Below the pieces are notes generated by a model. It was not told the origin of the DNA. It saw only the letters and a program-made list of their open reading frames with translations, and did not search any database. Positions 1 to 5,653 of a stretch of DNA of 5,956 nucleotides are shown one piece after another. This DNA comes from Armatimonadota bacterium (GTDB taxonomy: Bacteria > Armatimonadota > Abditibacteriia > CG2-30-59-28): NCBI GenBank assembly GCA_016199605.1, contig JACQGJ010000335.1, positions 1-5,956 of the forward strand. Reading direction: 5' to 3'. Position 1 is the first letter of the stretch; every line of letters starts with the position of its first letter. A program made the position numbers and the translations under genes.

Positions 1-118
1 CGTCAGGTCCGGAAGGAAGCAGCGGTAAGGGTTCTCTTTCGTGTGCCGTAGGTCACCGGGTCGGAGCTAACTACGCGGGTAACGCCTGGGAGGCTCTATC
101 GACGGCAGGTTGCACGAT
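1..118 (+). ncRNA. ffs: Large bacterial SRP RNA, 3' portion (5' end outside window)
   Basis: This is the RNA core of the signal recognition particle, which binds Ffh and directs ribosomes making membrane proteins to the membrane. Seen: the nearly invariant domain IV tip at about positions 3-23, with a GGAA tetraloop at 11-14 flanked by the AGGTCC and GGAAGCAGC strands that form the Ffh-binding internal loops. After it come GTGTGCCG (about 41-48) and a GAGCTAACT...GGTAACGC...ATCGAC...TTGCACG series (about 64-116). That series matches, from memory, the 3' Alu-domain half of the Bacillus-type large SRP RNA rather than the short 4.5S RNA of E. coli. The 5' Alu half and the start lie upstream of base 1. 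The 3' end is placed just before the T-run and is approximate. It sits directly upstream of dnaX, as scr does in B. subtilis. Confidence 0.93.
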
Positions 119-128
119 CATTTTTTTG
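116..128 (+). terminator. Probable intrinsic terminator of the SRP RNA
   Basis: Seven consecutive T residues (121-127) follow directly on the 3' end of the SRP RNA. The stem would be the terminal helix of the SRP RNA, whose 5' strand is outside the window, so the hairpin cannot be checked here. No self-contained GC-rich hairpin ends at this T-run. Confidence 0.45.
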
Positions 129-134
129 TGAGGA

Positions 135-181
135 GGGATCGGAGATAAGGGATGAGGAATCATCCCTCGTCTCCCAATCCC
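135..181 (+). repeat. Long imperfect hairpin between SRP RNA and dnaX
   Basis: Three stacked perfect stems are separated by small internal loops. GGGAT (135-139) pairs with ATCCC (177-181), GGAGA (141-145) with TCTCC (170-174), and GGGATGA (149-155) with TCATCCC (160-166), closed by a GGAA loop (156-159). That gives 17 base pairs. No T-run follows, so it does not look like an intrinsic terminator. It could be a leader structure of the dnaX transcript, a processing site, or a copy of an intergenic repeat. Its function is unknown. Confidence 0.6.
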
Positions 182-203
182 CAAGCCACACCGACCATCA
201 ACC

Positions 204-2033
204 ATGAAGTCTCTTCTCCATTCATCAAACACGGAACTTGATTCGCAGTCCCTCTATCGCCGTTACCGCCCCCAGGTTTTCACCGATGTTGTGGGACAGG
301 AGCACGTGACGCATACTCTCCGCAACGCGCTGAAATCCCGCCCGCCGCGAGTATCGCATGCCTACTTGTTCTGCGGACCGAGAGGGACGGGGAAGACGAC
401 TACCGCCCGACTGCTCGCCAAAGGGTTGAACTGTGAGACTGGCCCCACGCCGGATCCCTGTTGCCAATGCGACATGTGTCAGCGCATTGCACGGGGCTCC
501 GCCATGGACGTCCTGGAGATTGACGCAGCCTCCAACACGGGCGTTGACAAAGTACGGGACGTGATTATAGAGAAGGTCAACTACGCCCCGGCGGAAGGCC
601 GTTACCGCGTCTACATCATCGACGAGGTCCACCAGCTTTCCTCGCACGCCTTCAACGCTCTGCTGAAAACCCTGGAAGAGCCCCCTCCCCACGTCGTTTT
701 CATTCTCGCGACAACCGAGACCCATAAGGTTCCCGGGACGATCTTGTCTCGGTGCCAAAGATTCGACTTCAAACCCATCTCTCCGCGAGAAATTGTGCAG
801 CGAATGCAGTTGGTATGCGCGACAGAAGAGTTGGAGATCGAGCCGACGGCTCTGGCGCGCATTGCTCGGGCCGCCGAGGGCTCTGCTCGTGACGCGTTGA
901 GCATCCTCGAACAGGCCTCCGCTTACAGTGATGGCTCCATTACCGAGTTGGAAGTCGAGGCGGTCTTGGGTACGGTCAGTCAGGAGTTGCTCTTTGAGTT
1001 GACCGAGGCCATAGCGCATCACGATACTTCCAGAGCGATCATGTTGGTGCACGAGGCCGTCAATCGCGGCAAGGACGTTCAGCAGTTGCTGCTGAGCATG
1101 GGTGGACATCTGCGCGACCTCTTGCTGCTGAGTTTGGATTGCACGGTGGACGAATTGGCTGTCGTACCGACCGAAATCATCGAAAGGATGAAGGTTCAGG
1201 CGAAACAGATAGGAAGGCGCCGTCTGGGCTCGGCGATCGGCGTTGTGTGCGAGGCTGAAAAGGAAATGCGGGCAAACTCGCAACATCGGCTGATCACGGA
1301 GTTGACGTTGTTCAAGCTGGCCGACAGCTCTGCCGAGAGTCCCTCGGACGCTCAGCCTTCCCCGGAGGAACCGCGTCCGGCGCCCTTCGCACCACCGGAG
1401 CCCCTGCGACCGCGTCTGCTTGGTCCGCCGAAACCTTCAAGTGGACCGGCAACTTCGACGAGAAAGGACGAGCAGGCGACCGGCAGTGGTTCGAAGCCCC
1501 AATCCGACGAGGCCGGTCAAGAAGCTCTCATGGAGGAGGGAACGCCTCTGACTGTCGCCTCGGAGAAGGCTGGAGAGAAGGCCGCGCCCGCCCGAACAGG
1601 TGAGGTTGTCCCGACAGACGTGCAGACAGTTCGCGAGCTATGGAAGAAGGTTCTATCGAAGGCGCGCAAGCATGGCGCAAGTCTGCCTGCAGTCCTGATG
1701 GACGCTACCCCGGTTTCCCTCGCAAACGATACCGTGGTGCTCGAGTTTGCCAACCAGTTCCATCACGATCACGTCGCTGAGGTCTCCAAAAGGAAACTGG
1801 TCGGCGAGATCGTGTCGGAGGTTTTGGGCCATCCGGTCGGTATCAGATGTACTTTACGTGTCGGGAAAAAGGGAAGGGACGAGAGTCCTGCAAGGCGTGA
1901 GGATATCTCGACTGCCGTCGCCGAGGGAGTCGCAGGAGGGGAAAGCCCTTCCACCGAGGAGTCCGAGGATCTGGTGCAGGCGGCGATGAGCCTGTTTGAT
2001 GCAACCGTTGTCGCCGAAAAGAGAAAAGAGTGA
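204..2033 (+). CDS. dnaX: DNA polymerase III subunit gamma/tau
   Basis: This is the ATPase subunit of the clamp loader, which opens and loads the beta sliding clamp and (as tau) ties the polymerase cores to the helicase. Seen in the 609 residues: the N-terminal LYRRYRPQ..DVVGQEHV signature (17-35), Walker A GPRGTGKT (58-65), zinc-binding Cys77, Cys86, Cys89 and Cys92 with the family's x8/x2/x2 spacing, Walker B VYIIDEVH (136-143), the sensor-1 region FILATTE (166-172), the SRC arginine-finger motif (182-184) and sensor-2 EGSARDALS (225-233). The collar domain runs to about 370, then a Pro/Ala/Glu-rich linker (about 376-470) and a C-terminal domain (about 472-555). ATG at 204 is the only ATG, GTG or TTG in frame after the upstream stop at 153-155. 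It has no Shine-Dalgarno and gives about ten extra N-terminal residues. No strong slippery heptamer for making a short gamma form was found. First gene of an apparent dnaX-ybaB-recR operon. Confidence 0.97.
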   Translation: MKSLLHSSNTELDSQSLYRRYRPQVFTDVVGQEHVTHTLRNALKSRPPRVSHAYLFCGPRGTGKTTTARLLAKGLNCETGPTPDPCCQCDMCQRIARGSAMDVLEIDAASNTGVDKVRDVIIEKVNYAPAEGRYRVYIIDEVHQLSSHAFNALLKTLEEPPPHVVFILATTETHKVPGTILSRCQRFDFKPISPREIVQRMQLVCATEELEIEPTALARIARAAEGSARDALSILEQASAYSDGSITELEVEAVLGTVSQELLFELTEAIAHHDTSRAIMLVHEAVNRGKDVQQLLLSMGGHLRDLLLLSLDCTVDELAVVPTEIIERMKVQAKQIGRRRLGSAIGVVCEAEKEMRANSQHRLITELTLFKLADSSAESPSDAQPSPEEPRPAPFAPPEPLRPRLLGPPKPSSGPATSTRKDEQATGSGSKPQSDEAGQEALMEEGTPLTVASEKAGEKAAPARTGEVVPTDVQTVRELWKKVLSKARKHGASLPAVLMDATPVSLANDTVVLEFANQFHHDHVAEVSKRKLVGEIVSEVLGHPVGIRCTLRVGKKGRDESPARREDISTAVAEGVAGGESPSTEESEDLVQAAMSLFDATVVAEKRKE

Positions 2034-2050
2034 CGAGTGAGGAGTTCTGA

Positions 2051-2386
2051 ATGCTGAGTGGCGCGTTAGGCGGCATGGTGATGAAGCAAGTTCAGAAGAT
2101 GCAGGAAGACATCGGCCGCATCGAGAAAGAACTTGATGGAGAAAGGATCGAGGTGTCCTCCGGCGGCGGAATGGTCAAAGTTACCATCACCGGGATGGGA
2201 GAAATCCTGGGACTCACAATTGATCCGGTTGTAGTGGATCCGCAAGAGGTCGAGATGCTGCAGGACCTGCTCGTGACTGCGGTGCGAGAGTCGCTGCGGA
2301 AAGCGCAGGAGGTCCACAACGAGCGACTTCGCGGTGTGATGCCGGCGCTTCCTCCCGGTCTGAACCTGCCGGGGCTGTTCGGTTGA
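2051..2386 (+). CDS. ybaB: YbaB/EbfC-family nucleoid-associated protein
   Basis: A small dimeric DNA-binding protein of the YbaB/EbfC family, thought to help organise the nucleoid and almost always encoded between dnaX and recR. The 111 residues match the family length (E. coli about 109). Seen: an N-terminal helix with MKQVQKMQEDI (11-21) typical of the family, the central SGGGMVKVTITG strand region (37-48), the IDP motif (57-59), then a helix with EMLQDLLVTAVRESLRKAQE (about 68-87) and a Pro/Gly/Leu-rich tail ending in LPGLFG. The start is supported by a GGAG Shine-Dalgarno at 2041-2044, six bases before the ATG. It lies 17 bases after the dnaX stop, so the two are probably cotranscribed. 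The exact in vivo role in this organism cannot be read from sequence. Confidence 0.93.
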   Translation: MLSGALGGMVMKQVQKMQEDIGRIEKELDGERIEVSSGGGMVKVTITGMGEILGLTIDPVVVDPQEVEMLQDLLVTAVRESLRKAQEVHNERLRGVMPALPPGLNLPGLFG

Positions 2387-2417
2387 AAAGGCGGTCGGGT
2401 TTGGAGAGTGATAACGG

Positions 2418-3017
2418 TTGCTGATATACGCTCGACCGGTCGCCAAGTTGATCGAAGAGTTGGAAAGGCTCCCCGGCATTGGGCCCAAGTCAGCCCAACG
2501 ACTGGCGTTCTTCGTTCTCAGATCCTCCGGTGACTACGCGGAGAGACTCGCGCTGGCCCTTAGGGAGGTCAAGGAGAGGATCAAGGATTGTGGACGCTGC
2601 TTCAACTTTAGCGAAAGCGACCTGTGTCCCGTCTGCAGCGATCCTCGCAGAGACGCCTCCCTTCTGTGCGTTGTCTCCGAACCGAGAGATCTGATGGCGA
2701 TTGAGAATTCCGGCAACTTCCACGGGATGTATCATGTTTTGCAGGGAATGCTCTCGCCCATCGATGGTCTTGGGCCCGAGCAGCTTCGTATCGGCGAGCT
2801 TCTTCGACGTCTGAAAGAAGAGCCGATTCGAGAGGTGATCCTGGCCACGAACCCGACCGTCGAAGGGGATGCGACTGCGATGTACCTCTCCCACGTAATA
2901 AAGCCGATGGAGGTCCGCGTGACGCAACTGGCGATGGGACTGCCGGTGGGAGGAGACCTCGATTACGCGGATCAGATGACCATCGCGAGAGCGGTGGAAG
3001 GAAGGCGTGAAGTGTAG
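2418..3017 (+). CDS. recR: Recombination mediator protein RecR
   Basis: RecR acts with RecO (and RecF) to load RecA on single-stranded DNA at gaps, in the RecFOR repair pathway. The 199 residues match the usual length of about 200. Seen: the helix-hairpin-helix LPGIGPKSAQRLA (18-30), a four-cysteine zinc finger with Cys58, Cys61, Cys70 and Cys73, the Toprim domain starting at about 81 (LLCVVSEPRD) and including ILATNPTVEGDATAMY (141-156), and the C-terminal GLPVGGDLDYAD (174-185) and EGRRE signature. The best start is TTG at 2418, because it yields the usual short segment (MLIYARPVAKLIEEL) before the helix-hairpin-helix. A GGAG lies at 2403-2406, 11 bases upstream, farther than ideal. It follows ybaB after 31 bases and is the probable end of the operon. 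Confidence 0.96.
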   Translation: MLIYARPVAKLIEELERLPGIGPKSAQRLAFFVLRSSGDYAERLALALREVKERIKDCGRCFNFSESDLCPVCSDPRRDASLLCVVSEPRDLMAIENSGNFHGMYHVLQGMLSPIDGLGPEQLRIGELLRRLKEEPIREVILATNPTVEGDATAMYLSHVIKPMEVRVTQLAMGLPVGGDLDYADQMTIARAVEGRREV

Positions 3018-3023
3018 TAGTAT
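2995..3023 (+). promoter_or_regulatory. Weak sigma-70-like promoter candidate upstream of pdxS
   Basis: TGGAAG (2995-3000) and TAGTAT (3018-3023) are separated by 17 bases. The -10 matches the consensus at four of six positions and the -35 at three of six. The only support is its place at the end of recR, before the pdxS leader. It may be chance. Confidence 0.2.
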
Positions 3024-3027
3024 AGGG

Positions 3028-3043
3028 CGCGACACTTGTCGCG
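3028..3043. promoter_or_regulatory. Perfect-arm palindrome in the pdxS leader
   Basis: CGCGACA (3028-3034) and TGTCGCG (3037-3043) are exact reverse complements around a CT centre. The element lies just after the weak -10 candidate and 57 bases before the pdxS start. It could be an operator for a dimeric regulator or an RNA hairpin in the pdxS leader. No T-run follows it. No specific regulator can be named from the sequence. Confidence 0.45.
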
Positions 3044-3099
3044 TGTCAGGTAAGTTCGGGTAACCACTGACCATCAACCATTTCAACGGGGTGAACTGT

Positions 3100-4014
3100 A
3101 TGTCCGGTGACAACGGCAACGAGAAATCAACATGGAGAAACAAGGTCGGGCTGGCGGAAATGCTCAAAGGCGGCGTCATCATGGACGTCACTTCCGCCGA
3201 GCAGGCGATGATCGCCGCAGAGGCGGGGGCCGTCGCCGTGATGGCTCTCGAACGAGTCCCGGCTGACATTCGGAAAGAAGGCGGCGTCGCCCGCATGGCG
3301 GACCCGCTGAAAATCAAGGAGATCATGCAATCGCTCAAGGCTTCGCACTACGAGATCCCGGTGATGGCGAAATGCCGCATCGGCCACTTTGCGGAAGCCC
3401 AAGTGCTCGAGGCGTTAGGGGTCGACTATGTCGATGAGAGTGAAGTGCTCACCCCCGCCGACGAGCATTTTCACGTCAACAAGCACCTCTTCAAGGTGCC
3501 CTTTGTGTGTGGGTGCAGGGACCTCGGTGAAGCGCTGCGTCGTATCGGCGAAGGCGCTGCCATGATTCGCACGAAAGGCGAAGCCGGGTCTGGGAACATC
3601 GTCGAAGCGGTTCGTCACATGCGTTCGGTGATGGATGGCATGCGACGGCTGCACAGTTTACCCCATGAAGAACTCATGGCGGAAGCGAAGAACCTCGGGG
3701 CGCCCTACGCGTTGGTCGTCGAAGTTGCCGAGACGGGCAAGCTTCCGGTTCCGAACTTCTCCGCTGGAGGGATCGCTACTCCCGCCGACGCTTCCTTGAT
3801 GATGCAATTGGGCGCTGAAGCGGTGTTTGTTGGGTCAGGCATCTTCAAGTCGGAAGATCCGGCGAAGCGCGCCAAGGCGATTGTCGAGGCAACCACGTAC
3901 TATGATCGACCGGAGACCATCGCCGATCTTTCGGCTGGGTTGGGCGATGCCATGCGAGGTTTGGACCTGCGACAACTGGAGGAGAAAGATCTCCTCTCCG
4001 TGAGAGGGTGGTAG
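3100..4014 (+). CDS. pdxS: Pyridoxal 5'-phosphate synthase, synthase subunit PdxS
   Basis: This subunit builds PLP (active vitamin B6) from ribose 5-phosphate, glyceraldehyde 3-phosphate and ammonia supplied by PdxT, in the deoxyxylulose-5-phosphate-independent pathway. It forms a (beta/alpha)8 barrel that assembles as a dodecamer. Seen in the 304 residues: KGGVIMDV with the active-site Asp29, VMALERVPADIR, GGVARMADP, the Schiff-base lysine Lys91 in VMAKCRIGH, DESEVLTPADE, the second catalytic lysine Lys159 in IRTKGEAG, GNIVEAVRHMR, EAKNLGAPY, NFSAGGIATPADA, VFVGSGIFKS and a C-terminal RGW. Compared with B. subtilis PdxS (294 residues, from memory), about five extra residues sit at the N-terminus and about five more just before the Lys91 strand. 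ATG at 3100 is preferred to the in-frame GTG at 3091, because GGGGTGA (3088-3094) makes a good Shine-Dalgarno for it. Confidence 0.96.
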   Translation: MSGDNGNEKSTWRNKVGLAEMLKGGVIMDVTSAEQAMIAAEAGAVAVMALERVPADIRKEGGVARMADPLKIKEIMQSLKASHYEIPVMAKCRIGHFAEAQVLEALGVDYVDESEVLTPADEHFHVNKHLFKVPFVCGCRDLGEALRRIGEGAAMIRTKGEAGSGNIVEAVRHMRSVMDGMRRLHSLPHEELMAEAKNLGAPYALVVEVAETGKLPVPNFSAGGIATPADASLMMQLGAEAVFVGSGIFKSEDPAKRAKAIVEATTYYDRPETIADLSAGLGDAMRGLDLRQLEEKDLLSVRGW

Positions 4015-4023
4015 AAAGCCGCC

Positions 4024-4308
4024 ATGGTAACAGTCGGGATGAACTATCAAGTGCTGCCGGGCAAAGGCGAGGTCTTTGAGAAAGCTTTTGCGGGCGTGCT
4101 CCAGGTGATGAGGGACTTGGACGGACATGCCGAGTCGCACTTATTCAAGGATGTCGCTGATCCCAACTCCTATCTGATCGTTTCAGATTGGGAAAGCCGG
4201 GACGCGTTCAATGAGTTCATCCACTCCGAGCGCTTCGCCAAGGTCACCAATTGGGGGGCCGAACAGATCCTGGCCGGACGACCCAGGCACGAGGTCTATG
4301 AAAAGTAG
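4024..4308 (+). CDS. Antibiotic biosynthesis monooxygenase (ABM)-like small protein
   Basis: A 94-residue protein resembling the ABM/dimeric alpha-beta barrel family (Pfam PF03992 type), which includes small cofactor-free monooxygenases and IsdG-like haem-degrading enzymes. Seen: a first strand VTVGMNYQV leading to PGKGEVFEKAF (about 2-22), a helix VLQVMRDL, then GHAESHLFKD (34-43), the family-typical DPNSYLIVSDWES (46-58) with its Trp, and the helical AFNEFIHSERF segment (61-71). It ends in GRPRHEVYEK. There is no signal peptide or membrane segment. It starts nine bases after the pdxS stop, so the two are probably cotranscribed, and pdxT follows 101 bases downstream. That setting hints at a link with PLP metabolism, but the substrate is unknown. 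The Shine-Dalgarno is poor. An in-frame ATG at 4039 (Met6) is a possible but less likely start, since it would cut the first strand. Confidence 0.82.
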   Translation: MVTVGMNYQVLPGKGEVFEKAFAGVLQVMRDLDGHAESHLFKDVADPNSYLIVSDWESRDAFNEFIHSERFAKVTNWGAEQILAGRPRHEVYEK

Positions 4309-4409
4309 AGGCTCAGCGGACGGTTGCCAGGGACCTTTGCCAGCGATGGCCCCGAACACGAAACCGGGTTTCCCGTTGGACTTGCTCGAGCCGGCAGTTC
4401 GAGATTGAT

Positions 4410-4979
4410 ATGAGAATTGGCGTCCTGGCTCTCCAGGGAGACTTTGCGAAACACATCGACTCGCTGCACCGTTGCGGCGCCGAAGCGTTTCCACTTCGCT
4501 ATGCGGAAGAGCTTGGAGCAGTCGATGGTTTGGTGATTCCCGGAGGGGAAAGCACGACCGTCGGGAAGTTGATGGATCGTTTCGGTATCACTGAGCCGCT
4601 CCGTGAGCGTGCCGTTGCGGGACTTCCTGTCTACGGGACCTGCACGGGGCTGATTCTCCTTGCCAAAGAGATCCTCGACAGCCGGCAACCCCGAATCGGC
4701 GTGATGAACATTACCGTCGAGCGAAACGCCTATGGGCGGCAGATCGACAGCTTCGAAGCGGATGTTTCCATCCAATCGGTGGAGGGGGGTCCCTTCCGGG
4801 CGGTTTTCATCCGGGCCCCTATCATCCGGTCTGTCGGAGAGTCCGTCGAAGTCCTGTGCGAGCACAACGGCAATCCGATCATGGCTCGTCAGGGAAGCCT
4901 CCTTGGGACCTCCTTCCACCCGGAACTCACCGACGACCTCCGCGTTCACCAATACTTCCTGAGCATGACCCACCCGTAG
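4410..4979 (+). CDS. pdxT: Pyridoxal 5'-phosphate synthase, glutaminase subunit PdxT
   Basis: A class I glutamine amidotransferase that hydrolyses glutamine and channels ammonia into the PdxS barrel to make PLP. The 189 residues are the usual length. Seen: the N-terminal MRIGVLALQGDF..H (1-15) shared by the family, the oxyanion-side PGGEST motif (44-49), the nucleophile Cys78 in YGTCTGLILLA, where many homologues have GTCAG, the RNAYGRQ.DSFE motif (105-115), and the catalytic His170 and Glu172 in SFHPELT. The catalytic triad is therefore complete. The start is fixed by the canonical N-terminus, although no clear Shine-Dalgarno precedes it. It is separated from pdxS by the ABM-like gene and then a 101-base spacer. 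Because the two enzymes form one complex, coexpression is expected. Confidence 0.96.
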   Translation: MRIGVLALQGDFAKHIDSLHRCGAEAFPLRYAEELGAVDGLVIPGGESTTVGKLMDRFGITEPLRERAVAGLPVYGTCTGLILLAKEILDSRQPRIGVMNITVERNAYGRQIDSFEADVSIQSVEGGPFRAVFIRAPIIRSVGESVEVLCEHNGNPIMARQGSLLGTSFHPELTDDLRVHQYFLSMTHP

Positions 4980-5073
4980 TCTCCCTCCATCCAGGGGGCT
5001 GGTCCTCGTCAGATCCCGTCCACCGGACCTTCAGAATTGGCCCTCCCGGTGCGGGCTTCGTGGTTGTAGACAC

Positions 5074-5102
5074 TTGCGTCACAGCCCGGATTCATGTAGA
5101 AT
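5074..5102 (+). promoter_or_regulatory. Sigma-70-type promoter candidate for spoVG
   Basis: A -35 element TTGCGT (5074-5079) and a -10 element TAGAAT (5097-5102, five of six consensus bases) are separated by the optimal 17 bases. A transcript would begin near 5109, leaving a leader of about 57 bases before spoVG. The position, in the middle of the 186-base spacer after pdxT, suits a separate spoVG/tRNA-Gln transcript. Confidence 0.5.
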
Positions 5103-5165
5103 ATCGCCGCCTGCAGGATTCGTTAGTGCGTTTATCAAGGGATTCGACGAGCGGGGTGGGCGCGG

Positions 5166-5414
5166 ATGATCATTACCGAAGTACGAGTTCGCAAAGTCGA
5201 ATTCGAAGGTAAGACTCGCGCCTTTGCTTCCATCACCTTTGATGACAGCTTTGTGATTCACGACCTGCGCGTTGTTGAAGGAGACCGTGGGCTGTTCGTG
5301 GCGATGCCCAATCGCCGATTGCCCAACGGGGAGCGCAAAGACATCGCCCATCCCCTGAACAACGAGTTCCGTGACGTGATCCAGGCACGGGTCCTTGAAG
5401 AGTACGATCGATGA
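5166..5414 (+). CDS. spoVG: SpoVG-family nucleic-acid-binding regulator
   Basis: SpoVG is a small protein that binds DNA and RNA. It was first known from Bacillus sporulation and septation control but is widespread in non-sporulating bacteria, so its presence does not imply spore formation. The 82 residues carry the family hallmarks in order: an N-terminal strand ITEVRVRKVE (3-12), ASITFDDSFVIHDLRVVEG (21-39), the near-invariant GLFVAMPNRR (42-51), and DIAHPLNNEFRDVIQARVLEEY (59-80). It is slightly shorter than the 90-100 residues of the Firmicute proteins and lacks their variable tail. The ATG is preceded by GGGGTG (5153-5158) with a seven-base spacer, resembling the site before pdxS. tRNA-Gln follows 119 bases downstream on the same strand. 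Confidence 0.94.
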   Translation: MIITEVRVRKVEFEGKTRAFASITFDDSFVIHDLRVVEGDRGLFVAMPNRRLPNGERKDIAHPLNNEFRDVIQARVLEEYDR

Positions 5415-5533
5415 TGATCGAGTGGCGGAAGATGCAATCCATACGGAACGGAGTGGGAGCGGAGGGATCTCCCCCTGAACCGCGTGGGACTGCACAAGGG
5501 ACGACACTCATCAACTTTTCCCAAAAAGTGCAT

Positions 5534-5608
5534 TGGGGTGTGGCCAAACGGTAAGGCAACGGCCTTTGGAGCCGTGATTTCCTGGTTCGAATCCAGGCAC
5601 CCCAGCCA
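5534..5608 (+). tRNA. tRNA-Gln (anticodon UUG)
   Basis: A complete cloverleaf is visible. Acceptor stem TGGGGTG (5534-5540) pairs with CACCCCA (5598-5604), including the U1-A72 pair typical of glutamine tRNAs. The D-arm has AAACGGTAAGG. Anticodon stem ACGGC (5559-5563) pairs with GCCGT (5571-5575) around the loop CTTTGGA, whose anticodon is TTG (5566-5568). T-stem CCTGG (5581-5585) pairs with CCAGG (5593-5597) around TTCGAAT. The discriminator is G, followed by a genome-encoded CCA (5606-5608). It reads CAA and, by wobble, CAG codons. Confidence 0.98.
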
Positions 5609-5653
5609 AACACTCTCCTCGATGCCCCCGCCCAACCCGGACAAGCCAGAACC

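Noticed and set aside
225..1286. A 353-codon open frame on the - strand opposite dnaX.
   Set aside because: It lies fully antisense to a clearly conserved gene, resembles no known family and is rich in unlikely residue runs. Long antisense frames are common in genes with GC-rich third positions.
1863..1900. A-run GGGAAAAAGGG in dnaX as a programmed frameshift site producing gamma.
   Set aside because: In frame it reads GGG AAA AAG, so the heptamer is G AAA AAG rather than the efficient A AAA AAG. A -1 shift ends at the TGA at 1898-1900, removing only the last ~45 residues, unlike a gamma form. It is too weak to claim.
2490..3338. A 282-codon - strand frame opposite recR and the start of pdxS.
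   Set aside because: It crosses two conserved + strand genes and their spacer, with no family resemblance. It is a shadow of their codon usage.
4211..4408. A small + strand frame whose TGA (4406-4408) ends just before the pdxT ATG, suggesting a coupled leader peptide.
   Set aside because: About half of it overlaps the ABM-like gene in another frame, it has no ribosome binding site and no recognisable protein content. The 101-base spacer before pdxT otherwise holds only a weak short hairpin (CGGG-TTT-CCCG).
4980..5040. Terminator after pdxT using GGTCC and GGACC.
   Set aside because: The arms are only five bases long with a loop of about 19, and no T-run follows.
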